Under the pieces are notes generated by a model, which saw nothing but the letters and a program-made list of their open reading frames with translations, was not told where the DNA came from and made no database searches. Made by a program: the position numbers and the translations under genes. Shown here one piece after another: positions 26,187 to 35,423 of a stretch of 41,932 nucleotides of DNA. Position 1 is the stretch's first letter, and the number at the start of each line of letters is the position of its first letter. Origin of the DNA: an uncultured Pelagibacteraceae bacterium (GTDB lineage: Bacteria > Pseudomonadota > Alphaproteobacteria > Pelagibacterales > Pelagibacteraceae); contig CACFYB010000007.1 of the NCBI GenBank assembly GCA_902570425.1, positions 1-41,932 of the forward strand, read 5' to 3'.

Positions 26187-27526
26187 TTAAATTTCCAGAG
26201 TGTTTTACCATCTTTATCTTCTATTAAAACACCTTTGTCCAAGAGCTCATCTCTAATTCTATCAGCTTCTTTATAGTTCTTATTTTCTCTAGCTTTATCC
26301 CTTAAACTAAGCATATTTTCAATTTCAGACTCGGTTATAGATACTCTTTTCTTTTTAAATTCATTCCATTGCTCACTAGTTTCATTCATTAAACCAATAA
26401 ACTTACATGCTGAAATAAATAAATCTATGTTTTCACCGTTATTGGCTTTGTCATATAATTTGTGAAGATTGGCAATATATCCAGGAGTATTCAAATCCTC
26501 ATAAAGTGGTTTTAAAATTTCATCTGAAACTTTGACAGATTTCAAATTAGATGAATACACTTTATACCACTTATCTAAAATGCTTTCACAATCACTTAAT
26601 AATTTGTTGTTCCAATCTAATGGTTGCTTATAGTGTGCACTCATTAAAGCCAATCTAATTATTTGGCCACTAATCTTATTTCTAAAATCTTTTATCTTGA
26701 GAATGTTACCTTGTGACTTAGCCATTTTCTCATTAGACATAGTAATAAAAGCATTGTGTACCCAATAGTTTGCAAAAACTTTTGTATCATTGGCACATCT
26801 AGATTGGGCTATTTCATTTTCATGATGAGGAAAAATAAGATCTATACCTCCACCATGAATATCAAATTCATTACCTAAGAATTTTTTTGACATAGCTGAA
26901 CACTCTAAATGCCATCCTGGTCTACCTTTGCCCCAGGGTGAGTCCCAAGCAGGTTCATCATCGTTTGAGGGTTTCCATAAAACAAAATCTTCTGAATTTT
27001 TTTTATTTTTACTAATTTCTACTCTCGATCCAGCAATTAAATCATCTAAATTTTTATTTGATAATTTTCCATAATCAGAAAATTTTTTAACCTCAAAATA
27101 TACATGCTTATTATTTTCATAAGCAAATCCTTTTTTAATTAAATCGTTTATCATTTTAATCATTAGATCAATGTGTTCTGTTGCTTTTGGCTGATGAGTA
27201 GGATTTTCACAATTCAAAAACTTACAATCTTTAAAAAAACTTGAAGTTACTTTTTCTGTGAGTTCTTTTGTGGAAATTTTTTGCTCTTGTGAGGATTTAA
27301 TTATTTTATCATCAATATCAGTTATATTCCTCACATATGTTACAGAAGGATATTCATTTTTTAATAATTTAAATAAAATATCAAAAATTACTAAGGGTCT
27401 TGCATTTCCTATATGAGGATCATCATAAACTGTAGGTCCACAAACGTACATTCCAACATTTTTTTTTTCCTTTGGAACAAAGTGTTCTTTTTTATTACTT
27501 AAATTATTTGTTAAAAAAATATCCAT
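26183..27526 (-). CDS. cysS: Cysteinyl-tRNA synthetase
   Basis: Class I aminoacyl-tRNA synthetase charging tRNA-Cys. 447 residues. Zinc/cysteine-binding Cys29 is in YVCGPTVYDDPHIGNARP with the HIGN signature at 38-41. GWHLECSAM and the FPHHENEIAQS zinc ligands follow, and the KMSKS loop appears as KMAKS near residue 270. The C-terminal anticodon-binding region (ARENKNYKEADRIRDELLDKGV) is typical. Upstream lie only 51 bp before nadE, so its own promoter, if any, is compact. Confidence 0.97.
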   Translation of the reverse strand: MDIFLTNNLSNKKEHFVPKEKKNVGMYVCGPTVYDDPHIGNARPLVIFDILFKLLKNEYPSVTYVRNITDIDDKIIKSSQEQKISTKELTEKVTSSFFKDCKFLNCENPTHQPKATEHIDLMIKMINDLIKKGFAYENNKHVYFEVKKFSDYGKLSNKNLDDLIAGSRVEISKNKKNSEDFVLWKPSNDDEPAWDSPWGKGRPGWHLECSAMSKKFLGNEFDIHGGGIDLIFPHHENEIAQSRCANDTKVFANYWVHNAFITMSNEKMAKSQGNILKIKDFRNKISGQIIRLALMSAHYKQPLDWNNKLLSDCESILDKWYKVYSSNLKSVKVSDEILKPLYEDLNTPGYIANLHKLYDKANNGENIDLFISACKFIGLMNETSEQWNEFKKKRVSITESEIENMLSLRDKARENKNYKEADRIRDELLDKGVLIEDKDGKTLWKFK

Positions 27527-27563
27527 ATCAGCTGGTTAAGAAATATACCTTATTTAATGATTT

Positions 27564-27582
27564 GTTAATCTAATTGATTAAC
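27564..27582. repeat. Short perfect inverted repeat spanning the nadE stop codon
   Basis: GTTAATC (27564-27570) and GATTAAC (27576-27582) are exact inverted complements around 5 nt, and the right arm contains the nadE stop codon (27578-27580). No U run follows on the minus strand, so it is a poor terminator. It might be an operator for cysS or a chance palindrome. Confidence 0.3.
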
Positions 27583-28315
27583 TAGGAATCTTGCAAACTG
27601 GAATTGGCTCCATTTTATGCAAGTTTTGATTTCGAATTTTTTCGTATTGTTCTCTGTGAGGCGAATTTGGGTTACCCATTGCGTCTTCAAGCTCCAAATA
27701 TTTAAATCCTAACTGACCTTCATCTGTTCTTCCATCATCCCATAATCCATCAGTTGGTGGAGCATCAATAATTTCTTTTAATATACCTAATTCTTTGCCT
27801 AGTTCCCATACTTCGGTTTTATTACAATCTGCTATAGGAGATATATCAACACCACCATCTCCATATTTTGTATAAAATCCTACTCCAAAATCCTCAACTT
27901 TATTTCCTGTTCCAACTACAATGCCTTTATTTGCTGCTGCAACTTGGTAAAGAGTAGTCATTCTAAGTCTGGCTCTAGAGTTAGCAAAACCATGCTCATT
28001 ATTAAATTTATTTAATGTTATTGAAAATGTCTCAAAAAGTTTATCTAAACTTAAAGTATGAGCTTCAACATTTTTAAAATTTTTTACCAGCCATTGTTGA
28101 TGCTTCAAACTAAGATCATGTTGATTTTCTTTTTGTTTAATCGGCATTGTTAAAACAATTGTTTTAATTCCAGTCATCGCACTCAGAGTACTAGAAACAG
28201 ATGAGTCTATACCACCAGAAATTCCAATGACTAATGATTGTGCCTTGTTTGGCATTTGATCAACATATGTTTTAATCCAGTTTGAGATAAATTTTACTTT
28301 TTCTGATGACGTCAT
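27578..28315 (-). CDS. nadE: NH3-dependent NAD+ synthetase
   Basis: Final step of NAD synthesis, amidating deamido-NAD using ammonia. 245 residues, without the N-terminal glutaminase domain of the long form. The ATP-pyrophosphatase loop SGGIDSSVSS starts at residue 33, and RARLRMTTLYQVAA, GTGNKVEDFGVGFYTKYGDGGVDISPI and PPTDGLWDDGRTDE are all family blocks. It lies 38 nt downstream of the DAHP synthase gene, in the same direction. Confidence 0.95.
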   Translation of the reverse strand: MTSSEKVKFISNWIKTYVDQMPNKAQSLVIGISGGIDSSVSSTLSAMTGIKTIVLTMPIKQKENQHDLSLKHQQWLVKNFKNVEAHTLSLDKLFETFSITLNKFNNEHGFANSRARLRMTTLYQVAAANKGIVVGTGNKVEDFGVGFYTKYGDGGVDISPIADCNKTEVWELGKELGILKEIIDAPPTDGLWDDGRTDEGQLGFKYLELEDAMGNPNSPHREQYEKIRNQNLHKMEPIPVCKIPS

Positions 28316-28353
28316 ATCAAATATTTAACTATCTTAAATTTTTATGCAATAGC

Positions 28354-29733
28354 TTAAGATGCCGCTTGAATAGCATTTTTAGAATAGCTGCTATTCTTTT
28401 TAATCTCATCAGAAATTAAAAAGGCTAATTCTAAAGCCTGGTCTGAATTCAATCTTGGGTCACAATGAGTGTGATATCTGCTTGATAAATCAGCATCAGA
28501 TATTTTTCTAGCTCCACCTGTACACTCTGTCACATCTTGGCCGGTCATTTCAACATGTAAACCACCTGCGTATGATCCCTCAGACTGATGAACACCAAAA
28601 ACATTTTTGACCTCATTAACTACATTGTTAAATGGTCTAGTTTTAAAACCAGTAGTTGATACAATTGTATTCCCATGCATTGGATCACATGACCAAATAA
28701 CATTAAGACCTTCTTTTTTAATTCGTCTTATTAACTTTGGTAAAAACTTTTCTACATTTTGATGGCCAAATCTTGAAATTAAAGTTATTTTGCCTTTTTC
28801 ATTTTTTGGATTTAATACTTCACAAATTTTTGCAATCTCCTCAGGTTTAGAAGTTGGGCCACATTTAATTCCAATTGGATTTTCTACTCCTCGACAAAAT
28901 TCAACATGACCACCATCTAATTGTCTTGTTCTATCACCAATCCAAATAAAATGTGCAGAAGTATCATGGTACTCTCCAGTGGTAGAGTCTACTCTGGTCA
29001 TACTTTCCTCAAATGGTAAGTGCAACGCTTCATGTGATGTCCAGAAATTTACAGTGTATAATCTATTATTAAAGTCTGAAGTTATTCCACATGCTTCCAT
29101 AAATGCTAAAGCATTTGCTATTTTATCCTCTAAGTCTTTAAATTTTTTCGCTTGAGGACTTTTTTTAATATAATCTAAATTCCATAAATGAACTTTATTC
29201 AAATCTGCAAAACCACCTTTTGAAAATGCTCTAAGTAAATTAAGAGTTGAAGCCGATTGAGAATATGCCTTGTACATTCTTTTTGGATCAGGTCTTCTAG
29301 CTTTTTCATTAAAGTCTATTGCATTAATGTTATCACCTAAATAACTTGGTAATTCTACATTACCTTGTTTTTCTGTTGGAGCACTTCTTGGTTTAGAAAA
29401 CTGTCCGGCAATCCTACCAAGTTTAACAATTGGTAAAGAAGCCGAGTATGTCATCACCAAAGCCATTTGAAGAATAACTTTAAAAGTATCTCTGATATTA
29501 TCAGGATGAAATTCTGCAAAACTTTCAGCACAGTCGCCTCCTTGTAACAAAAAAGCTTTACCATCAACTACCTTGGCTAGTTGATCTTTTAAATGTCTAG
29601 TCTCACCAGCAAATACAAGTGGTGGAAATGTTTTCAATTTATTTAAAACACTATTTAGTTCCCTCTCATCATCATACGTTGGTATGTGTTTGACAGGATA
29701 TTTTCTCCAACTATTTACTTTCCAATTTTTCAT
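28354..29733 (-). CDS. Class II (plant-type) DAHP synthase
   Basis: First step of the shikimate pathway, joining PEP and erythrose-4-phosphate. 459 residues. The class II pattern includes WRKYPVKHIPTYDD at the start, LLQGGDCAESF (metal/PEP cysteine near 80) and SPYHTH-like block SSRYHTHCDPRLN near the end. KCGPTSKP, WSCDPMHGNT and GGLHVEMTGQDVTEC are also present. The ATG at 29733 is preferred over the TTG two codons upstream. Two neighbours, glmS upstream and nadE downstream, share the direction, with gaps of about 35-38 nt. Confidence 0.94.
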   Translation of the reverse strand: MKNWKVNSWRKYPVKHIPTYDDERELNSVLNKLKTFPPLVFAGETRHLKDQLAKVVDGKAFLLQGGDCAESFAEFHPDNIRDTFKVILQMALVMTYSASLPIVKLGRIAGQFSKPRSAPTEKQGNVELPSYLGDNINAIDFNEKARRPDPKRMYKAYSQSASTLNLLRAFSKGGFADLNKVHLWNLDYIKKSPQAKKFKDLEDKIANALAFMEACGITSDFNNRLYTVNFWTSHEALHLPFEESMTRVDSTTGEYHDTSAHFIWIGDRTRQLDGGHVEFCRGVENPIGIKCGPTSKPEEIAKICEVLNPKNEKGKITLISRFGHQNVEKFLPKLIRRIKKEGLNVIWSCDPMHGNTIVSTTGFKTRPFNNVVNEVKNVFGVHQSEGSYAGGLHVEMTGQDVTECTGGARKISDADLSSRYHTHCDPRLNSDQALELAFLISDEIKKNSSYSKNAIQAAS

Positions 29734-29768
29734 TTTCAACTTAGAATTGTTGTATCAGAGTTTTTCTA

Positions 29769-31589
29769 TTATTCAACGGTTACTGATTTAGCTAAATTTC
29801 TTGGTTTATCTATGTCAAAACCTTTCTTTAATGCGGAATAATAAGCTAATTTTTGTAAAGGTATTGTCAAAAGAAAAGGTAAAAGATCCTCATTTGTACT
29901 CTCTACTTCAAGGGTCTCCCAAATATTCTCGGAAACAACTTCGTCTTTACTTTTATTTGTAATTAATAAAACTTTAGCTCCTCTAGCAATAACCTCCTGC
30001 ATATTTGAAATTGTTTTTTTATAATAACTATCTCTTGGTGCTAAAACTACAACTGGCATCCCTTCTTCTATTAGAGCTAATGGTCCATGTTTCATTTCTC
30101 CAGCCGGATAACCTTCCGCATGAATATACGATAATTCTTTCAATTTTAAAGCGCCCTCTAATGCTATAGGGTATGAAAATCCTCTACCTAAGAACATTGA
30201 GCCCTTTGCTTTATTAAAAGTATTAGATACTGTTTGTATTTTATTATCAATTAATAAAGTTTGTTCTGCTAATTTTGGCAAATTATTTAAATCTTTGAGT
30301 TTTTGAGTAAATACATCTTTTTTTATATCTTTTCTTAATAACCCAAGTTTAAGACACAAAATATAAAGAATTAATATTTGATTTAAAAAAGCTTTTGTAG
30401 AAGCTACACCAATTTCTGTTCCACAATGAATCGGTAAAACAAATTCTGAGTCCCTTGCTATCGAGCTTTCAATAACATTAACAACTGCACATGTTTTCAT
30501 ACCATTTTTTTTACATAAGTCTAATGCAGCATAAGTATCGGCTGTCTCACCAGATTGAGAAACAAAAATATAAAGAGTCTCCTTTTTGAATCTATTTTTT
30601 CTGTATCTAAATTCAGAGGCAATATCTACATTTACATCTAATGAGGTTAATTGTTCAAACCAATATTTAGCCATTAAACAACTATGATAAGCAGTACCAC
30701 AACCTATTAAAGAAATTGAAGATATTTCATTTACTTTCCATGGAAAATTATAAATATTTACATCATTATTTGAATTATCAATGTATTCTTTAATTCCATT
30801 TTTTAGGGTTATTGGCTGTTCCTCAATTTCTTTAGCCATAAAATGTTTATAATCACCTTTATCATATTTTTCCTCATCAGAAGATAATTCTAAAACTTTT
30901 TTATTAATTTTTATCCCCTCTTCATTAAAAAACTCTACATAATCTTTTTTTATTATACAAAATTCACCATCATCAAGATAGGTAATCTTATTAGTCATTG
31001 ATTTTAAAGCATAGGAGTCTGAACCTAAATAGTTTTCATTTGGTCCGTACCCGACTGCTAAAGGAGAACCTCTTCTGGCTCCTACAATCAGATCAGGTTG
31101 ATCTTTAAATATAATTCCTAGAGCAAAACTACCATGAAGAGATTTTAATGTTTTTTGTATTGAACTTACAATATCATATGTCTTTAAATGTTCTGTAATT
31201 AAATGAACAATTACCTCTGTATCAGTTTGAGATTTAAATTTATGTCCTTTGCTTACTAAAAGTTTTTTTAATAAAGTTGAATTTTCAATTATTCCATTGT
31301 GCACTACTGATACATTTTGAGAAGAATGAGGATGTGCATTAACACTGTTGGGGAGCCCATGGGTAGCCCATCTCACATGGCCAATTCCTATAGTTCCTTC
31401 CATGCCTTGAACTAAAGAATTTTTTTCAAGTTTATCAACTCTTCCTTCAGATTTTACCTCATTAATTAAACCACTGGATAAAGTAGCTATTCCAGCTGAA
31501 TCATAACCTCTGTATTCTAGTTTTTTAAGTGAATTAATTATTGAAACCGACACAGGTTTGTAACTATTGATTCCTATTATTCCACACAT
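29769..31589 (-). CDS. glmS: Glutamine-fructose-6-phosphate aminotransferase (isomerising)
   Basis: Makes glucosamine-6-phosphate for peptidoglycan and lipid A. 606 residues, full length. Cys2 of MCGIIG is the glutaminase nucleophile, and GHVRWATHG and HPHSSQNVSVVHNGIIEN follow. Two SIS domains carry SLIGCGTAYHS, SQSGETADT and GRGFSYPIALEGALKLKELSYIHAEG. The C-terminus DKPRNLAKSVTVE is canonical. No glmS ribozyme or leader is evident: the start lies 2 nt after the GlmU-like gene stop, and the two form an operon for UDP-GlcNAc synthesis. Confidence 0.97.
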   Translation of the reverse strand: MCGIIGINSYKPVSVSIINSLKKLEYRGYDSAGIATLSSGLINEVKSEGRVDKLEKNSLVQGMEGTIGIGHVRWATHGLPNSVNAHPHSSQNVSVVHNGIIENSTLLKKLLVSKGHKFKSQTDTEVIVHLITEHLKTYDIVSSIQKTLKSLHGSFALGIIFKDQPDLIVGARRGSPLAVGYGPNENYLGSDSYALKSMTNKITYLDDGEFCIIKKDYVEFFNEEGIKINKKVLELSSDEEKYDKGDYKHFMAKEIEEQPITLKNGIKEYIDNSNNDVNIYNFPWKVNEISSISLIGCGTAYHSCLMAKYWFEQLTSLDVNVDIASEFRYRKNRFKKETLYIFVSQSGETADTYAALDLCKKNGMKTCAVVNVIESSIARDSEFVLPIHCGTEIGVASTKAFLNQILILYILCLKLGLLRKDIKKDVFTQKLKDLNNLPKLAEQTLLIDNKIQTVSNTFNKAKGSMFLGRGFSYPIALEGALKLKELSYIHAEGYPAGEMKHGPLALIEEGMPVVVLAPRDSYYKKTISNMQEVIARGAKVLLITNKSKDEVVSENIWETLEVESTNEDLLPFLLTIPLQKLAYYSALKKGFDIDKPRNLAKSVTVE

Positions 31590-31591
31590 AT

Positions 31592-32215
31592 TTATTTTTT
31601 TCTTCTTTTATAATTCATAACTTCAGTTTGCGCACTTCTTGTTAAAGCTAAGGATTTTTTCTTAACATTTTTTGTAATTACAGAGCCTGCGCCAATTACA
31701 CTTCCCTCTGCAATAGTTAAAGGTGCAACTAGGGATGAATTTGATCCTATAAAAACATTATTTTTTATTTTCGTTTTACTTTTTTTAATCCCATCATAAT
31801 TACAAGTAATTGTTCCTGCGCCCACATTTACTGAATTTCCTATTGAACTATCACCTATATAAGTCAAATGATTGGCTTTAGATTTTTTTCCTAAAGTACT
31901 TTTTTTTATTTCAACAAAATTACCTATTTTAGAGCCCTCTTTCAATATTGTTCCAGGTCTTATTCTCGCATACGGTCCAACATCAACTTTGTTTTCTACT
32001 TTACATTTTTCCAAATGTGAAAAAGATTTTATTGTTACATTGTTACCTATTTTTACTCTTAAGCCAAAAACAACATATGGTTCAATAGTGACATTTCTGC
32101 CAATTTTTGTATCCTTAGAAAAAAATATTGTTTCAGGTCCTATCATTTTAACACCTGATTTTAAGAACTTTCTTCTTAAATTATTTTGTGTATTTTTTAA
32201 ATCTAATTCTTTCAT
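31592..32215 (-). CDS. glmU: GlmU acetyltransferase domain only (left-handed beta-helix)
   Basis: 207 residues corresponding to the linker helix plus C-terminal half of GlmU, which acetylates glucosamine-1-phosphate. Hexapeptide repeats run from about 30 (PETIFFSKDTKIGRNVTIEPYVVFG) through GPYARIRPGT, GNFVEIKKSTLGKKSKANHLTYIGD and GAGTITCNYDG to SLVAPLTIAEGSVIGAGSVITKNV. The RPG Arg, the Lys of EIKK and the HLTY His known to matter in GlmU are present. The N-terminal uridyltransferase domain (~230 residues) is absent; usual GlmU is ~450. The 71 bp upstream cannot encode it. A separate nucleotidyltransferase elsewhere is therefore expected. Confidence 0.87.
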   Translation of the reverse strand: MKELDLKNTQNNLRRKFLKSGVKMIGPETIFFSKDTKIGRNVTIEPYVVFGLRVKIGNNVTIKSFSHLEKCKVENKVDVGPYARIRPGTILKEGSKIGNFVEIKKSTLGKKSKANHLTYIGDSSIGNSVNVGAGTITCNYDGIKKSKTKIKNNVFIGSNSSLVAPLTIAEGSVIGAGSVITKNVKKKSLALTRSAQTEVMNYKRRKK

Positions 32216-32286
32216 ATTTGAAAATCTTTATATTAAGTATATATCTTTCTTAATTCACAAAATATTTCTTAAAAATACTTTTGATT

Positions 32287-32970
32287 ATGAAACAAAAATT
32301 CACCATTCTTTTTGATTTAGACGGAACTTTAGTTGATACAGCGCCAGATTTGATGCTAGCACACAATCATGTAATGAAAAAATTTAATTATCCAACCAAA
32401 ACGACTGAAGAAATAAGAGAATTAGTTGGACAAGGTGCTGGGGCTTTAATTGGAAGATCTATTTGGGGGCAGGCAAAAAAAGAATTTGGTAAAGTCACAG
32501 ATCAGAAAATAAAAGATGAGATGACAAAGGAATTCATTAACTACTATGGAAAGAACATTCTTAATAAAAGTACTCTTATTAGTGGTGTAAAAGAATTTTT
32601 AATATGGTGTAAAAAAGAAAATATATCTATGGCTGTATGTACAAATAAAACTGAACATTTGGCCATTGATCTTTTAAAGAAAATTGGAATCTATGATTTT
32701 TTTGAGTATGTGGCAGGTTATAACACATTTAGTTACTGCAAACCTGATCCAAGACATTTGACCTCAGTCATAGAAATTTTAGCAGGAGATTTAAACAAAA
32801 CTCTAATGATTGGAGATAGTGAGTCAGATGCAAATGCTGCTAAAGAAGCGGGTATACCAATTATTTTACTTGAAGATGGATATACCGAAAAAAATACAAC
32901 CGAAATTTACCATAATCACTTAATAAAAGACTTTGTTGGTATTGAAAAAATAGTCTCTAAATATCTTTAA
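32287..32970 (+). CDS. gph: Phosphoglycolate phosphatase-like HAD hydrolase
   Basis: 227-residue HAD phosphatase with motif I FDLDGTLVDTAPD (Asp10, Asp12), a cap domain, motif II VCTNKTEH and motif IV IGDSESDANAAKEAG. The length and N-terminus match Gph, which salvages 2-phosphoglycolate, but the substrate is not proven. The frame opens with TTG at 32281; the ATG at 32287 (MKQKF) is preferred. It is divergent from the GlmU-like gene across a 71-bp gap that must hold both promoters. Confidence 0.85.
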   Translation: MKQKFTILFDLDGTLVDTAPDLMLAHNHVMKKFNYPTKTTEEIRELVGQGAGALIGRSIWGQAKKEFGKVTDQKIKDEMTKEFINYYGKNILNKSTLISGVKEFLIWCKKENISMAVCTNKTEHLAIDLLKKIGIYDFFEYVAGYNTFSYCKPDPRHLTSVIEILAGDLNKTLMIGDSESDANAAKEAGIPIILLEDGYTEKNTTEIYHNHLIKDFVGIEKIVSKYL

Positions 32971-33014
32971 TATTGATTATTTTTTTTTAGCTATTAAAAA
33001 CAATTTCGTAATTT

Positions 33015-33019
33015 AGGAG
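33015..33019 (+). promoter_or_regulatory. Shine-Dalgarno that fixes the prpD TTG start
   Basis: AGGAG at 33015-33019 lies 5 nt before TTG at 33025. A clear site like this is rare in this window and supports TTG as the true prpD start. No ATG follows in the first part of the frame until well inside the conserved domain (MAINRI, residue 43). Confidence 0.7.
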
Positions 33020-33024
33020 TTATT

Positions 33025-34527
33025 TTGATTATTCATAAAGTAAAAGTTTATCCATCTAAAATTCATTTACCAAAAAAAAAACAACTTGCTTGGAAAATAG
33101 CAGAAATAGCAAGTGACAATGTAAAGCTTAACAAGGCCTCAATAGAAATGGCAATTAACAGAATTATTGACAATGCCTCTGTAGCAATTGCCTCATTAAA
33201 TAGAGGGCCAGTAATTTCATCCAGAGAAATGGCTTTAAAGCATTCTAGAGTTAATGGCGCAACATTATTTGGAATTAATAACAAATTAAAATTTGATTGT
33301 GAATGGGCTGCATGGTCAAATGGAACAGCTGTTCGAGAGCTTGATTTTCATGATACTTTTTTAGCTGCAGATTATAGTCATCCTGGAGATAATATTCCTC
33401 CACTTATAAGTGTTGCTCAACAAAATAAAAAAAGTGGTATGGATCTTTTAAGAGGTATTATAACTGCTTACGAAGTCCAAGTGAATTTAGTTAAAGGAAT
33501 TTGTTTACACAAACATAAAGTAGATCATATAGCTCACTTGGGTCCTAGTGTTGCAGCTGGTATAGGTTCAATGTTACGACTTAACACCGAAACAATTTAT
33601 CAAGCTGTTCAACAAGCATTACATACAACAATTTCTACTAGACAATCTAGAAAAGGTGAAATTTCAAGTTGGAAAGCATACGCTCCTGCACATGCAGGGA
33701 AGCTTGCTATAGAAGCAGTAGATAGAGTCATGCGTGGTGAAGGTGCGCCTAGTCCAATTTATGAAGGTGAGGATAGTGTAATTGCAAGAATTCTTGATGG
33801 TAAGAAGGCACTGTATAAAGTTCCTCTTCCAAAAAAAGGTGAGTCAAAAAAAGCAATACTTGAAACTTACACAAAAGAGTATTCTGCAGAATATCAATCT
33901 CAAGCTTTGATTGATTTAGCAAAAAAATTAAAAAAGAAAATAAACAATCTTAATCAGATTCAAAAAATAGATATCTATACTAGTCATCACACTCATTATG
34001 TAATTGGTACAGGTGCAAATGATCCTCAAAAAATGGATCCAAACGCAAGCAGAGAAACTTTGGATCATTCAATAATGTATATATTTGCTGTCGCATTAGA
34101 AGATGGTACTTGGCACCATATAAAATCATATACAAAAGCTAGAGCAAAGAGAAAAAGCACAATTAAATTATGGAAAAAAGTAAAAACTCACGAAGATAAA
34201 AAATGGACTAGAAAATATCATGATCCAAACCCAAAAAAGAAAGCATTTGGAGCAAAGGTAGTAATAACTCTTAAAAATGGTAAAAAAATTATTGAAGAAC
34301 AAGGTGTTGCTGATGCTCACCCTTATGGCAAACGTCCTTTTAAAAGAAAAAACTATATATCTAAGTTTTTAACATTAACCGAAAATATATTAGATAAAAA
34401 AGAGAGAGATAGATTTTTAAAAGTTGTACAAAACCTAAAAAAAATTAAAGAGGGTGAATTAAGTAAATTGAATTTAGAAGTTAAAAAAAGTAAAATTAAA
34501 AGAAACTATAAAAAAGGAATTTTTTAA
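33025..34527 (+). CDS. prpD: MmgE/PrpD family 2-methylcitrate dehydratase
   Basis: Dehydrates 2-methylcitrate to methylaconitate in propionyl-CoA breakdown. 500 residues. Conserved family blocks are [14 protein letters not shown] (~94-107), [54 protein letters not shown] and [18 protein letters not shown]. It begins with TTG behind a clear ribosome binding site. prpB starts 1 nt inside its stop (TAATG) and prpC follows, which fixes the pathway. Neither prpF/acnD nor a prpR regulator is nearby. Confidence 0.94.
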   Translation: MIIHKVKVYPSKIHLPKKKQLAWKIAEIASDNVKLNKASIEMAINRIIDNASVAIASLNRGPVISSREMALKHSRVNGATLFGINNKLKFDCEWAAWSNGTAVRELDFHDTFLAADYSHPGDNIPPLISVAQQNKKSGMDLLRGIITAYEVQVNLVKGICLHKHKVDHIAHLGPSVAAGIGSMLRLNTETIYQAVQQALHTTISTRQSRKGEISSWKAYAPAHAGKLAIEAVDRVMRGEGAPSPIYEGEDSVIARILDGKKALYKVPLPKKGESKKAILETYTKEYSAEYQSQALIDLAKKLKKKINNLNQIQKIDIYTSHHTHYVIGTGANDPQKMDPNASRETLDHSIMYIFAVALEDGTWHHIKSYTKARAKRKSTIKLWKKVKTHEDKKWTRKYHDPNPKKKAFGAKVVITLKNGKKIIEEQGVADAHPYGKRPFKRKNYISKFLTLTENILDKKERDRFLKVVQNLKKIKEGELSKLNLEVKKSKIKRNYKKGIF

Positions 34528-35423
34528 TGCATTTTATTGAAAAAGAACCAGATCAAAAAAGAAGGGATTTTGTTGCTAAGTTAAAATCAAACAAAATTTT
34601 AAGAGTTCCTGGTGCTTACAATCCACTTACTGCAAAGCTAATTGAGGAAATAGGATACGATGCTGTTTATGTTTCTGGTGGAGTTATGGCTAATGATCTT
34701 GGATTTCCAGATATTGGCTTAACAACATTACAGGATGTGAGCACAAGATCGTATTTAATATCTAGAGTAACTAATCTTCCAACGATTGTGGATATTGATA
34801 CAGGATTTAAATCGTGTAGAGAAACAATTGAAACTTTTGAAGAATTTGGAATTGCTGCTGTACATCTTGAGGATCAAATAGAGAGAAAAAGATGTGGTCA
34901 CCTCGATAATAAAGAACTTATTTCTACAGAAAAAATGGTTAAAAAAATTAAAGAATGTGTTTCTTCTAAGAAAGATGAAAATTTTAAAATTATAGCAAGA
35001 TCTGATGCCAAAAGTGTAGAAGGTATTGATAAGATGATTGATCGATGTAAAGCTTACGTTGATGCGGGAGCGGAAATAATTTTTCCAGAAGCTCTACAGG
35101 ATGAAAAAGATTTTGAAAAAGTTAGAAAAGAATTATCATGTTATTTACTTGCTAATATGACCGAATTTGGAAAATCAAAATTATTTAATTATAAAGAATT
35201 AGAAAAATTTGGATATAATATTGTAATTTACCCGGTAACTACTCAAAGATTGGCAATGAAAAATGTAGAGGATGGATTAAGAGACATTTATGCAAATGGA
35301 CATCAAAACAATATTATTGATAAGATGCAGAGCAGAAAACGATTGTATGAGCTTGTCGATTATGAAAAATATAATAGTTTAGATGAAAAAATATATAATT
35401 TTAGTACAGAGGGTCATGAATAA
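34527..35423 (+). CDS. prpB: 2-methylisocitrate lyase
   Basis: Splits 2-methylisocitrate to pyruvate and succinate. 298 residues, the usual PrpB length. In the isocitrate lyase/PEP mutase superfamily, the catalytic-loop motif KRCGH is at 121-125. The metal-binding DIDTGF (89-94) and the N-terminal PGAYNPLTAKLIEEIGYDAVYVSGG are typical. TAATG overlaps on both sides tie it to prpD and prpC. Confidence 0.94.
   Translation: MHFIEKEPDQKRRDFVAKLKSNKILRVPGAYNPLTAKLIEEIGYDAVYVSGGVMANDLGFPDIGLTTLQDVSTRSYLISRVTNLPTIVDIDTGFKSCRETIETFEEFGIAAVHLEDQIERKRCGHLDNKELISTEKMVKKIKECVSSKKDENFKIIARSDAKSVEGIDKMIDRCKAYVDAGAEIIFPEALQDEKDFEKVRKELSCYLLANMTEFGKSKLFNYKELEKFGYNIVIYPVTTQRLAMKNVEDGLRDIYANGHQNNIIDKMQSRKRLYELVDYEKYNSLDEKIYNFSTEGHE

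Noticed and set aside
27542-27568. Possible cysS promoter (TTAACA / TATATT on the minus strand)
   Set aside because: Spacing is only 15 bp and both boxes are weak in AT-rich sequence; not enough to annotate.
29740-31640. glmS ribozyme or GlcN6P riboswitch ahead of glmS
   Set aside because: Only 2 nt separate glmS from the upstream gene, leaving no space for such a leader.
31872-32315. 147-codon plus-strand open frame across the GlmU-like gene and the gph start
   Set aside because: It is antisense to the hexapeptide-repeat gene and out of frame with gph; a composition shadow.
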